Source: Gallionellaceae bacterium (GTDB lineage Bacteria; Pseudomonadota; Gammaproteobacteria; Burkholderiales; Gallionellaceae). From it: a DNA stretch of 49,361 nucleotides. The stretch lies in contig DMCN01000098.1 in the NCBI GenBank assembly GCA_003445795.1, positions 1 through 49,361 of the forward strand, in the 5' to 3' direction. Shown here in pieces: positions 42,301 to 49,361 of the stretch. Under the pieces are notes generated by a model. That model had not been told where the DNA came from. It saw only the letters and a program-made list of their open reading frames with translations, and did no database searches. The translations under genes were made by a program, and so were the position numbers. Every line of letters begins with the position of its first letter. Position 1 is the first letter of the stretch.

Positions 42301-45300
42301 TTGCACCGTTACCTATAACAATCCGGGAACCAGCACGGCCAGCGGCGGCCTGGTCGTCACCGCCTGCCCGGTCAATGCAGCCTGGTCAGCAGTGACCACG
42401 CTTGCCGCCGGACAGACCTGTACCGGTAACGGAACCACCATCCAGTGCCCGACCGGCGCAGCCACCACAGCTTATGTGAACTACGCGATGGCCTCGGCGG
42501 GATCTTGCGCGGTCAATTACGGCGGTCTCGCGGGCACCAGCACTGCGGGCGCGGGCGGCATCGTCGTCACCGCCTGCCCCACGGCAGCCTGGACCCCACC
42601 GGCAGCCATCGCCACTTGTGCCGCATCGGCGCATGTGGCCTGCTCGCTGGGAGCAGGTGTCACCGACTATGTCGGCACCTATCCGCCGACCTGCACACTC
42701 GGCAATGTGGGCGGCCTGGTCACCACGGCCTGCACGCTCAACGCGGCCTTCAGTCCCGCCCAGAACATCGGCGCAGGCAATACTTGTACCGGCGGAGCAC
42801 GCGCAGCCGGCACACCGACCTGGGGCAATACCGTCGAGTGCGTGACCGGCACCGCGCTGGCCCCGGTTTATGTCACCTACGCCGCGAACACTTGCACCCT
42901 CGGTTACAACGGCACCGGAGGAACCAGCACGGCCAACGGCAGCGGCAATGTCATCACCGCTTGCCCCACCACCGGCGCGACCTATGGCGGAACCCAGAGC
43001 CTGACCGCGGGCCAAACCTGTACCGGCGGCGTGCGCGCGGCCGGCTCACCGACCTGGGGTAGCACGATCAACTGCCCCACCACCGGTGCGACGAACACCT
43101 ATGTCACCTTCGCGGCGCCCACTTGCACGATCAATTACAACGGTGCCGCCGGAACCACCACTGTCCCAGCCGCAGGCACCGTCATCACCGCTTGCCCCCT
43201 GAACGCGAGTTATGGCGGAACCCAGAACCTGACCACGGGCCAGACCTGTGCCGGCGGCGTGCAGGCAGCCGGATCACCGACCTGGGGTAGCACCATCCGC
43301 TGCCCGGCCACCACGAACGTGGTGAATACCTATGTCACCTTCGCCAACCCCGATTGCACGGTCAATTACGGCGGACTCACCGGGACCACCACGGTCGGCT
43401 CGGCCGTCCCTGCCGGCTCCGCCCCGCCGGCGGCCAACAAGGTCATCACTGCTTGCGCCCTGAACGGCACGACTTATGGCGGAACCCAGAACCTGACTGT
43501 GGGCCAAACCTGTACCGGCGGCGCGCGCGCAGCCGGTACCCCGACCTGGGGTAGCACCATCCGGTGCCCGACCACGGCTTCGTCTACAAATTACGTCACG
43601 ACCTATCCGCCGACTTGCACGACCAACTACGGCGGACTTACCGGAACCACCACGGTCGGTGTCTCTACCCCAACGGCCAACAAGGTCACGACCGCTTGCC
43701 CCACGGGTGCTATGAGCAGTTATACCAACACCACGGTAGCCAATGTGAGTTGCACCCCAAGCAGCACGGTCGATTGCCGATACAACTGGGGAGGATGGGG
43801 CAACATTGCTTCCTGTACCGACAACTACAGTACGGATTCATCTGGTGTTCCCATGACCATCCTTAGCGGCACGCAGTGCCAGTACTCGGCCTGGACCGGG
43901 TGGTCCGATTATGCCGGGGCTGTGTGCCCGGCTGTGGCACAACCCGCCGCCTCCGGTTCTTCTACCGCACAGGCGCGCGAGTGCCGGGTAGTCAACGCCA
44001 ACACCACCCCGGCCAACACGCCGGCGTGGCCAAGCCAGGCCTGGCTGCCAGCCTCCAGCTGTACCGCCAATGCGCCTGCGTTCAATGCTTCCGGCCAGCG
44101 GATCAACTGCCAGACGCTCACAACCGGCCCGACCGCGGTCGGGTCTTGCACCGCCGGCACCCTGGGGGTATCACCCTGGACCACCACAACCTGCGTCAAT
44201 AACACGGTGGTGGCCGCACATGGTGTCGCTTCGTGCACGCCGGGCTTTAACGCCCTGACCAATCGCACGACAACGTGCCTCACCACCACGACCGCGGGCG
44301 TGCCCGCAGCCGGCTGTGTCGCGGAAGCGGCCAATGCAGGCAATGGCTGGATAGCGACCTTCTGCTCGGCCCCCAGCGGCGGCACCTTCGATACCCTGGC
44401 CGACGTCGCCGAGTATTACTGGAAGACCGACCTGCGCCACAGCACTTGGGGCAATGAGAACACCGCCGCCCCCGGACTGGTCAATGGCACCGACGTCAGC
44501 GACGACAACGTGCCCACCACCGCGCTGGATACAGCCCAACACCAGCACATGACGACCTTCACCCTGGGTCTGGGCGCGCGCGGCCGCATGGTGTTCGACC
44601 CGGCCTACCAGTCTGTCCTCGCCAACGCCACCAACACCACCAACAGTGATTTCTACTCGCTTGGCCATGAGCCGCCCGATATCGCCGACGGCGCATCGGT
44701 CTGCTCGTGGCAACTGGCCGGTTCGACCTGTGACTGGCCCATCCCCGCTTACGATACGCCGGAGGATATCGACGACCTGTGGCATGCTGCCGTGGATGGA
44801 CGCGGCACCTACTTCAGCGCCAAGAATCCGTCCGATCTGGGTGTCGGCCTGACCAGTGCACTGGCGGACATCCAGGCGCGTCTGGGATCGGCTGCAGCCG
44901 CCACCACCAGTACCGCGTTCGTCACCGAGGGCGACAACTTCCTGTTCCGCTCCTCTTATGTGTCCCTCAACTGGGTAGGCGAGTTGACCAGGCAGCAACT
45001 GAATCCGCTCACCGGTGCCGTGCTCGCCTCGATCGACTGGTCGGCACAAGGCAAGCTGGACGGGAACACCTCTCGTGTCATCTACACGTACGATCCGACC
45101 AATGCGAACAACGGTGGCGGTACCAACAAACTGAAATCGTTCGCCTTCGCCAATCTGACTGTTACGCAGCAGGGATATTTCGACCTTCCCAACCTGCCTA
45201 ACCTGGCGCAGTTCTCCGTAGTCTGCCCGACCGATCTGGTCTGCATGACCGCGACGGACGAGTCGAATGCTGCCGGGGCGACGCTGGTGAACTACATAAA

Positions 45301-46912
45301 AGGCGAGCGCACCAACGAGGGAGGCAAGACCGACGCCACCAAGTATTTCCGCGAGCGTTCGCACCTGCTCGGCGACATCGTCGACTCGGAGTCGGTCTAC
45401 ATCAAGGCGCCCACCGCCAGTTATTCCGACCCGGGCTATGAGAGCTTCAAGACCATCAACACCAACCGGCGCGCGATGGTCTATGTCGGCGCGAACGACG
45501 GCATGTTGCACGCTTTCCGCGCTGCCGATAACACGGCGACCGCGCTTGTCGATGAAGGCGGCCAGGAAGACTGGGCTTATATTCCGCTCCTCGTCATGCC
45601 CGACCTGTACCACCTGGCCGACAAGCATTACGGCGACAACCACCGCTTCTATGTCGACGGTTCTCCGGTCGCGGCGGATATCTGTGTGAGCTTCTGCACG
45701 AATGCGGCGACCGCAGAGTGGAAGACGATCGTGATCGGCGGTCTCAACCACGGCGGCAGGGGTTATTACGCGCTCGATGTCACTGATCCGGCCAGCCCGA
45801 AGGCGCTGTGGGAATTCACCGACAACAACATGGGCTACACCTACGGTAATCCCAAGGTGGTCAAACTCGCCGACGGTACCTGGGTGGTGCTGGTGACTTC
45901 CGGTTACAACAACGTGCCGCCGTATGCGCCTTCCGGAGACGGCCACGGTCACTTGTATGTGCTGAACGCCAATACCGGCACTCTGCTCCTCGATATCGAC
46001 ACCGGCGTCGGCAGTGCCGCGACGCCGAGCGGTTTGGCCCGCATCGATGCGCCTGTGACGACACCCGGTATCGATGCCACTGCCACGGCGGTCTACGGCG
46101 GCGATCTGGAAGGAAACCTGTGGCGTTTCGATATCAATGACACGCTGGGCGATGCCGGATCCGGATACGACGCGCAGTTGCTCGCCACCTTGCGCGATGC
46201 ATCGAACAATGTGCAGCCGATCACGGCCAAACCGCTGATCACCGTGGTGAGCGGCAACATCGTGGTGAACATCGGCACCGGACGTTATCTGGGGGCGACC
46301 GACCAGAATTCCGCCACCCATGATTCGTTCTATGCCATCAAGGACACCTTCCCGACATCCAGTGTGCCAAGCACGGCGATCTACGGCGATCCGCGCACCT
46401 ACACGGGCAGCATAGGCACGTTCGTGGAGCAAACCCAGACTTCGATCAGTTGCCCGGTGGGCACCCCGGCATCGGTCTGTGCGACAGGGGAAGCGGTGTA
46501 TGTTTCGAGCAACTATCCGGTGAACTTCAATACCAACTCAGGCTGGTATGTCGATTTCACGCAGACAGGCGAGCGCGACAACACCGATCCGGCCATCATC
46601 AAGGGAACACTGGTGATCGCAACCAACGTACCCAGCGCCAGCTCGTGCTCCATCGGTGGTGACAGCTTCCTGTACCAGCTCGACTACCGCACCGGCGGTG
46701 CAGTCTCCACTGCACCGAACGGGATCGTGGGAGTGCTGCTTGGGCACGAATTGACCTCACGCCCTGTCGTTGCGATGCTGCAAGACGGAACGACCCGCAC
46801 CTACACCCAGGGGTCCGGCGGTCAGGCACCGCAGGTCAACCAGGTCTGGGACAACGTCAGTGCTGATGGTGTCGCGCGGCGGATATCGTGGCGCGAACTG
46901 ATGGTGCAGTAA
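39374..46912 (+). CDS. pilY1: Giant PilY1-type pilus tip protein with repeat insertion
   Basis: A 2512-residue secreted protein, far longer than usual PilY1 (about 1000-1700). Signal peptide about 1-25. A VWA-like N-terminal domain (about 45-390) begins VFLVLDDSLTM, where the MIDAS-like DxSxS is degenerate, and includes FTILTSDGSWNG. It is interrupted at about residue 390 and resumes at SGGTFDTLADVAEYYWKTDLR (about 1668). The 1250-residue insert holds heptad and 13-residue repeats (about 395-590), then Cys-rich repeats (about 600-1665). The C-terminal beta-propeller PilY1 domain (about 1760-2512) has YVGANDGMLHAFRAA, YYALDVTDPASPKALWEF and GGDLEGNLWRFDIN. PilY1 caps the type IV pilus and acts in adhesion and retraction control. 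Last gene of the operon. Confidence 0.93.
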   Translation: MNTRQYTRSLAFGMLLAAALHAQAATTDLADKPLITDPTAAVLPNVFLVLDDSLTMQSDFMPNEASDFNAGKYGIASNQCNGVYYDPAIRYETPVMADGTKKNATVPNPEGNSTFTAAWRDGFNTAAGVVNLSTSFVDADTTYRSADAAQTAFYYVYSGFQDTPLEQNYYDTNSFFYRECNSVVGSATAVDGVHPVNTLFTKITLSAATPSYTKGLARTDCAGATCTFAEESQNFANWYSYYRTRMQTMKTATGLAFRTIGNGFRIGFASINNNTGTDFLGLSQFDTTQKGLWYDKLYAATPGFISPLREVLGNVGKMYAGRLATFNTVAVEDPIQYSCQQNFTILTSDGSWNGNAATQLDNVTAIGNQDGDEPRPMFDGAYRLRSTSHTTETQTEITRSTSNIQRWTEQNQSRTSDLQRQTGPLQWATTQRHTDATLQWQSNLRHTDATLQWQSNLQHTDANLQWQSNLQHTDAPLQWRTNLQQTIQQQLWSTDQQQTTAPLQWQTKQQISTAPLLWATNLQATTSALQWRTNLQATSGTLQQRTSQLQRQVTQLQRRTSSLQEQTSQLQSSTSTLQGSTMYLQTRTSFNSGGTWGGWSDVGSCTWAQQIDGFWRECRYVTAAGGSTLWTAAAGTWTNPASCTSSFGTVTTAGTTWSGNGSSCRYTAWTAYANATSCTALAQSASPNYTVATATQCQNVISTAYHNVASCTATTIPNGSGQTTQCQYTAWTGWAGASTCTALAQSTAPNYTVGTATACQSLVTTAWTNAAATCTVTTVPDASGYTTQCQYLPWTAWTNSGASTSCATAAQTGASPFTQLVAKECQLTGSATAYVTANPAACSVTYNNPGTSTSNASGISVSACSNTGGTYSAWANVGGSASCATVTGTGPSGSSTQCQMAAAAPAYLAYGATCTNTYNAGGTSTASGGNVTLCSTAGAFSGTTTLTGSQSCTTGANVQCSTGAATTNYVTYAAPTCTVTYNNPGTSTASGGLVVTACPVNAAWSAVTTLAAGQTCTGNGTTIQCPTGAATTAYVNYAMASAGSCAVNYGGLAGTSTAGAGGIVVTACPTAAWTPPAAIATCAASAHVACSLGAGVTDYVGTYPPTCTLGNVGGLVTTACTLNAAFSPAQNIGAGNTCTGGARAAGTPTWGNTVECVTGTALAPVYVTYAANTCTLGYNGTGGTSTANGSGNVITACPTTGATYGGTQSLTAGQTCTGGVRAAGSPTWGSTINCPTTGATNTYVTFAAPTCTINYNGAAGTTTVPAAGTVITACPLNASYGGTQNLTTGQTCAGGVQAAGSPTWGSTIRCPATTNVVNTYVTFANPDCTVNYGGLTGTTTVGSAVPAGSAPPAANKVITACALNGTTYGGTQNLTVGQTCTGGARAAGTPTWGSTIRCPTTASSTNYVTTYPPTCTTNYGGLTGTTTVGVSTPTANKVTTACPTGAMSSYTNTTVANVSCTPSSTVDCRYNWGGWGNIASCTDNYSTDSSGVPMTILSGTQCQYSAWTGWSDYAGAVCPAVAQPAASGSSTAQARECRVVNANTTPANTPAWPSQAWLPASSCTANAPAFNASGQRINCQTLTTGPTAVGSCTAGTLGVSPWTTTTCVNNTVVAAHGVASCTPGFNALTNRTTTCLTTTTAGVPAAGCVAEAANAGNGWIATFCSAPSGGTFDTLADVAEYYWKTDLRHSTWGNENTAAPGLVNGTDVSDDNVPTTALDTAQHQHMTTFTLGLGARGRMVFDPAYQSVLANATNTTNSDFYSLGHEPPDIADGASVCSWQLAGSTCDWPIPAYDTPEDIDDLWHAAVDGRGTYFSAKNPSDLGVGLTSALADIQARLGSAAAATTSTAFVTEGDNFLFRSSYVSLNWVGELTRQQLNPLTGAVLASIDWSAQGKLDGNTSRVIYTYDPTNANNGGGTNKLKSFAFANLTVTQQGYFDLPNLPNLAQFSVVCPTDLVCMTATDESNAAGATLVNYIKGERTNEGGKTDATKYFRERSHLLGDIVDSESVYIKAPTASYSDPGYESFKTINTNRRAMVYVGANDGMLHAFRAADNTATALVDEGGQEDWAYIPLLVMPDLYHLADKHYGDNHRFYVDGSPVAADICVSFCTNAATAEWKTIVIGGLNHGGRGYYALDVTDPASPKALWEFTDNNMGYTYGNPKVVKLADGTWVVLVTSGYNNVPPYAPSGDGHGHLYVLNANTGTLLLDIDTGVGSAATPSGLARIDAPVTTPGIDATATAVYGGDLEGNLWRFDINDTLGDAGSGYDAQLLATLRDASNNVQPITAKPLITVVSGNIVVNIGTGRYLGATDQNSATHDSFYAIKDTFPTSSVPSTAIYGDPRTYTGSIGTFVEQTQTSISCPVGTPASVCATGEAVYVSSNYPVNFNTNSGWYVDFTQTGERDNTDPAIIKGTLVIATNVPSASSCSIGGDSFLYQLDYRTGGAVSTAPNGIVGVLLGHELTSRPVVAMLQDGTTRTYTQGSGGQAPQVNQVWDNVSADGVARRISWRELMVQ
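40646..41146 (+). repeat. 39-bp and 21-bp tandem repeats inside pilY1
   Basis: Residues 425-541 are nine 13-residue units of the form LQWQSNLQHTDAP, the first four nearly identical at DNA level (39-bp period). Residues 542-590 switch to seven 7-residue units of the form LQxRTSQ. The DNA repeats suggest expansion by slippage or unequal exchange. Confidence 0.92.
41864..43790 (+). repeat. Nine degenerate four-cysteine repeats inside pilY1
   Basis: Units of about 62-85 residues, each beginning near YVTY/YVTF and containing four Cys in the order xTCT, xxACP, GQTCTGG, xxCPT. The later units share TPTWGSTIRCP and YGGTQNLT almost unchanged, with similar DNA. Flanking segments (about residues 596-830 and 1470-1560) carry W-x-x-W...C motifs such as WTGWAGASTC. 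Confidence 0.88.
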
Positions 46913-46929
46913 GAAGCGGCACAGGCAAC

Positions 46930-46966
46930 AAAAACTACGGCGCCCTCGGGCGCCGTAGTTCTTTAT
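46930..46966. terminator. Bidirectional terminator between pilY1 and ispH
   Basis: AACTACGGCGCCC/GGGCGCCGTAGTT stem (46933-46960) with T-rich flank on both strands; it ends both convergent transcripts. Confidence 0.9.
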
Positions 46967-46984
46967 ACCGTTCAGAAATGAAAA

Positions 46985-47905
46985 TCAGACAAGTGACTTG
47001 GGCAACGGGAACACGACATTTTCCTGTATCCCCTCCGCCTCGATCACACTGACCGCTCCCAACTCATTCAACCTGGCGATGACTTCCTGCACCAGCACCT
47101 CCGGGGCGGATGCACCGGCGGTGATTCCCACACGCGGCTTGTCCTGCAGCCACTCGGGCCGGAGTTCACTGGCGTTATCGATGAGGTAAGCGGGTATGCC
47201 GAGGTTCTTCGCCACCTCTCTCAGACGGTTGGAATTGGAGCTATTGGGCGAGCCGACCACGAGCACGAGATCGCATTGTTTGGCCAGCAGCTTCACCGAA
47301 TCCTGGCGGTTCTGCGTGGCGTAACAGATGTCGTCTTTGCGCGGCCCGGTGATGAAGGGGAAACGGTTCTTGAGCGCAGCAATGATCGTGCTCGCATCGT
47401 CCACCGACAGCGTGGTCTGCGTCACGTAAGCCAGGTTCTGTTCGTCCTGCACCTGCAGCTTCGCGACATCCTCCGGCGATTCGACCAGATACATGCCTCC
47501 CTCGCTCTGCCCCATAGTGCCTTCGACCTCGGGGTGCCCCTTGTGGCCGATCATGATGATCTCTTTTCCTTGCTGGCGCATGCGCGAGACTTCGATGTGC
47601 ACTTTGGTGACCAGCGGACAGGTGGCGTCGAACACGGTGAGATTGCGCGCTTCGGCCTCACGCCGCACCGATTGCGGCACGCCGTGTGCGCTGAAGATGA
47701 GGATGCTGCCTGGCGGCACATCGGAGAGATTCTCGATGAACACAGCACCCTTGGCTTTCAACCCTTCCACCACGAATTTGTTGTGCACCACTTCATGGCG
47801 GACGTAGATGGGGGCGCCGTGCAGTTCCAGCGCGCGCTCGACGATCGCGATGGCGCGGTCGACCCCGGCGCAGAAGCCGCGCGGGTTAGCGAGCAGCAAC
47901 TTCAT
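46985..47905 (-). CDS. ispH: 4-hydroxy-3-methylbut-2-enyl diphosphate reductase
   Basis: A 306-residue IspH/LytB, last step of the MEP isoprenoid pathway. The three Fe-S Cys are in NPRGFCAGVDRA, DATCPLVTKVH and NSSNSNRL-preceding DDICYATQ; the conserved TQTTLSVDD, EEVVHNK-like HEVVHNKFVV and GITAGASAP motifs are present. It overlaps lspA by 20 nt on the same strand. Confidence 0.97.
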   Translation of the reverse strand: MKLLLANPRGFCAGVDRAIAIVERALELHGAPIYVRHEVVHNKFVVEGLKAKGAVFIENLSDVPPGSILIFSAHGVPQSVRREAEARNLTVFDATCPLVTKVHIEVSRMRQQGKEIIMIGHKGHPEVEGTMGQSEGGMYLVESPEDVAKLQVQDEQNLAYVTQTTLSVDDASTIIAALKNRFPFITGPRKDDICYATQNRQDSVKLLAKQCDLVLVVGSPNSSNSNRLREVAKNLGIPAYLIDNASELRPEWLQDKPRVGITAGASAPEVLVQEVIARLNELGAVSVIEAEGIQENVVFPLPKSLV

Positions 47906-48359
47906 GTTGTTTGCCCTTGAAACTGTCCCAGATCAGCAAAGCGGCGCCGCAGGTGATGGCGGAGTCGGCCACATTGAAGGCGGCAAAATGATACCCCGCC
48001 CAGTGGAAGTCGAGAAAGTCCACCACGTAACCGTAGGCGATGCGGTCGATCAGATTTCCCAATGCCCCGCCGAGGATGAACGCCAGCGCGAAGCTGAACA
48101 GCTTCTCTGCCTGGTGCTTGCGCAGCAACCAGACGATCCACACCGAGGCAACGACGGCGATGATGCTGAAGAACCAGCGCTGCATGCCACCCGCGTCGCT
48201 CAGAAAACTGAACGCCGCGCCGGTGTTGTGCGCCAGAACCAGATTGAAGAAGGACGTCACCGCCATGCTTTCGCCATAGACAAAATGGCTATTGATCGCC
48301 GCCTTGCTCAACTGGTCGAGGATGATGACAATTGCAGAAATAACCAACCAGCGATTCAT
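47886..48359 (-). CDS. lspA: Lipoprotein signal peptidase (signal peptidase II)
   Basis: A 157-residue polytopic inner-membrane aspartyl protease with four TM helices. Catalytic region GGALGNLIDRIAYGYVVDFLDF contains both Asp of the NxxD...VVDF motifs, and NLVLAHNTGAAFSFL is the conserved N/G segment. It cleaves prolipoprotein signal peptides. Order ileS-lspA-ispH is conserved in proteobacteria. Confidence 0.97.
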   Translation of the reverse strand: MNRWLVISAIVIILDQLSKAAINSHFVYGESMAVTSFFNLVLAHNTGAAFSFLSDAGGMQRWFFSIIAVVASVWIVWLLRKHQAEKLFSFALAFILGGALGNLIDRIAYGYVVDFLDFHWAGYHFAAFNVADSAITCGAALLIWDSFKGKQHEVAAR

Positions 48360-48386
48360 TCTCTAACTCCACCACGAAGTTGCACC

Positions 48387-48509
48387 GTCATTCCGGCGAA
48401 GGCCGGAATCCAGTAATTCAAACATTCCGCGTAGCGGACAAAACCAACTGATTGTCCCGCTGCGCGGGGGCTATTCAATTGTCTGGATTCCGGCCTTCGC
48501 CGGAATGAC
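48387..48509. repeat. REP-type palindrome doublet, copy 3
   Basis: GTCATTCCGGCGAAGGCCGG (48387) continuing AATCCAG, and its exact inverse, CTGGATTCCGGCCTTCGCCG (48483) continuing GAATGAC, flank a 69-nt spacer that contains a GTCCCGC/GCGGG hairpin. Located between ileS and lspA. Confidence 0.88.
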
Positions 48510-48515
48510 ATACTC

Positions 48516-49361
48516 TTAAGCATATTTCCTTGCCTCGCCCGCGCCGTACAGATTGCTCACGCAGCGGCCGCACAAAGTCGGATGGTTGGCATCGCTGCCG
48601 ACATCTTCGCGATAGTGCCAGCAGCGTTCGCATTTCTGCTGCGCGCTCGGCGTGACCCGGATCTCCAGCTCGCCCTCGCGCTGATGCACATTGGCGCGCG
48701 AGGTGATGAACACCAGACGCAGGTCGTCGCCCAGCCGCGAAAGCAACTCGAATGTCTCTTTATTCGCATAGACGTCGACTTCGGCCTGCAGGGCAGAGCC
48801 GATGGTGCCGGTGCTGCGCTGTTCTTCCAGCTTCTTGTTCACCTGCTCGCGCACGGCGCGGATGTCGCTCCAGGCACTCACCGCCGCACCGTTCAGACCG
48901 GCATCCGGCAATTTGTACCAAAGCTGCTCGAACACACTTACGTCGTCCTTGCACTGCAAGGTGTTCCACACCTCTTCGCCGGTAAAGCTCAGGATAGGCG
49001 CGATCAGGCGGGCCAGCGACTGGGTGATGTGGTACAGCGCGTTCTGTGCCGAGCGGCGCGCTTTTGAATTCTCACCCGCAGTGTAGAGACGATCTTTCAG
49101 GATATCGAGGTAGAAACCGCCCAAGTCTTCCGAGCAGAAACTCAACAGCTTCTGCACGGCGAAGTGGAACTCATAACGCTCGTAGTCGCCGCACACTTCG
49201 TCCTGCAGTTTCTGCGCCAGTGCCAGTGCATAACGGTCGATCTCCAGCCATTGCTCCACCGGCATCGCGTCGCGCTTGATGTCGAAGTCGGCGATGTTGG
49301 CCAGCAGGAAGCGCAGTGTGTTGCGGATGCGGCGGTAGCTTTCCACCACGCGCTTGAGGAT
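48516..49361 (-). CDS. ileS: Isoleucyl-tRNA synthetase, C-terminal fragment (cut by window edge)
   Basis: The last 281 codons of IleS, open to the window end. It covers the anticodon-binding helical domain (ESYRRIRNTLRFLLANIADFD) and the C-terminal zinc finger, CERCWHYREDVG and LCGRCVSNL, typical of bacterial IleS. The catalytic core lies outside. It is upstream of lspA and ispH on the same strand. Confidence 0.95.
   Translation of the reverse strand: MLKRVVESYRRIRNTLRFLLANIADFDIKRDAMPVEQWLEIDRYALALAQKLQDEVCGDYERYEFHFAVQKLLSFCSEDLGGFYLDILKDRLYTAGENSKARRSAQNALYHITQSLARLIAPILSFTGEEVWNTLQCKDDVSVFEQLWYKLPDAGLNGAAVSAWSDIRAVREQVNKKLEEQRSTGTIGSALQAEVDVYANKETFELLSRLGDDLRLVFITSRANVHQREGELEIRVTPSAQQKCERCWHYREDVGSDANHPTLCGRCVSNLYGAGEARKYA

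Noticed and set aside
44171..46432. 753-residue minus-strand ORF opposite pilY1
   Set aside because: Overlaps the conserved PilY1 C-terminal domain; Arg/Gly/Val-rich antisense composition with no motif.

Overview
The window looks like a piece of a GC-rich betaproteobacterial chromosome, most likely a Gallionellaceae/Nitrosomonadales-type neutrophilic iron oxidiser. The evidence is the gene order gyrA-serC-pheA-hisC-aroF-tyrA-aroA/cmk-rpsA-ihfB-lapA-lapB-pyrF-hldA-hldD, the fused AroA-Cmk protein, the EarP/Arg32 EF-P pair, and a Cyc2-like outer-membrane cytochrome-porin next to two diheme periplasmic cytochromes. The lineage is an inference; no rRNA is present.

Layout. (1) 1-15471, all on the minus strand: a long housekeeping supraoperon running from gyrA through aromatic amino-acid, serine and histidine synthesis to rpsA, ihfB, the LapAB/pyrF group and heptose synthesis. 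It is interrupted by a ~280-bp MITE-like element between ihfB and lapA. (2) 15630-20714, minus strand: an electron-transfer locus with a response regulator, a sensor kinase, the Cyc2-like cytochrome-porin, and two translationally coupled diheme cytochromes c that have their own promoter. (3) 20852-23692, plus strand: ubiG, a gph/mupP-type phosphatase, and a class III nucleotidyl cyclase fused to a hemerythrin-like domain that lacks two iron-ligand histidines. (4) 23746-24727: a complete one-piece tmRNA gene followed by a circularly permuted (two-piece) tmRNA gene with a different degradation tag. Between them lie an inverted and a direct partial copy of the ssrA 3' end. (5) 24865-36047: a GspE/PilB ATPase, hexose-6-P mutarotase, efp-earP, rlmJ, a MacAB-like ABC exporter split over four genes, tRNA-Thr, and a ThiO-like oxidase. 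(6) 36156-46912, plus strand: a type IV pilus minor-pilin operon (pilE-like, fimT/gspH, pilV, pilW, pilX) ending in a 2512-residue PilY1. Its VWA-like region is split by about 1250 residues of heptad/13-mer and cysteine repeats. (7) 46985-49361, minus strand: ispH, lspA and the 3' end of ileS.

The strongest candidate for an undescribed arrangement is the tandem pair of one-piece and permuted tmRNA genes. The intervening ssrA 3'-end fragments look like traces of duplication, inversion or integrase activity. Other notable items are the Cyc2-like locus with an adjacent two-component system, the cyclase-hemerythrin fusion with an incomplete diiron site, and the giant PilY1. REP-type palindrome doublets occur at three intergenic sites. 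All functional statements rest on motif recognition by eye; no database search was run.
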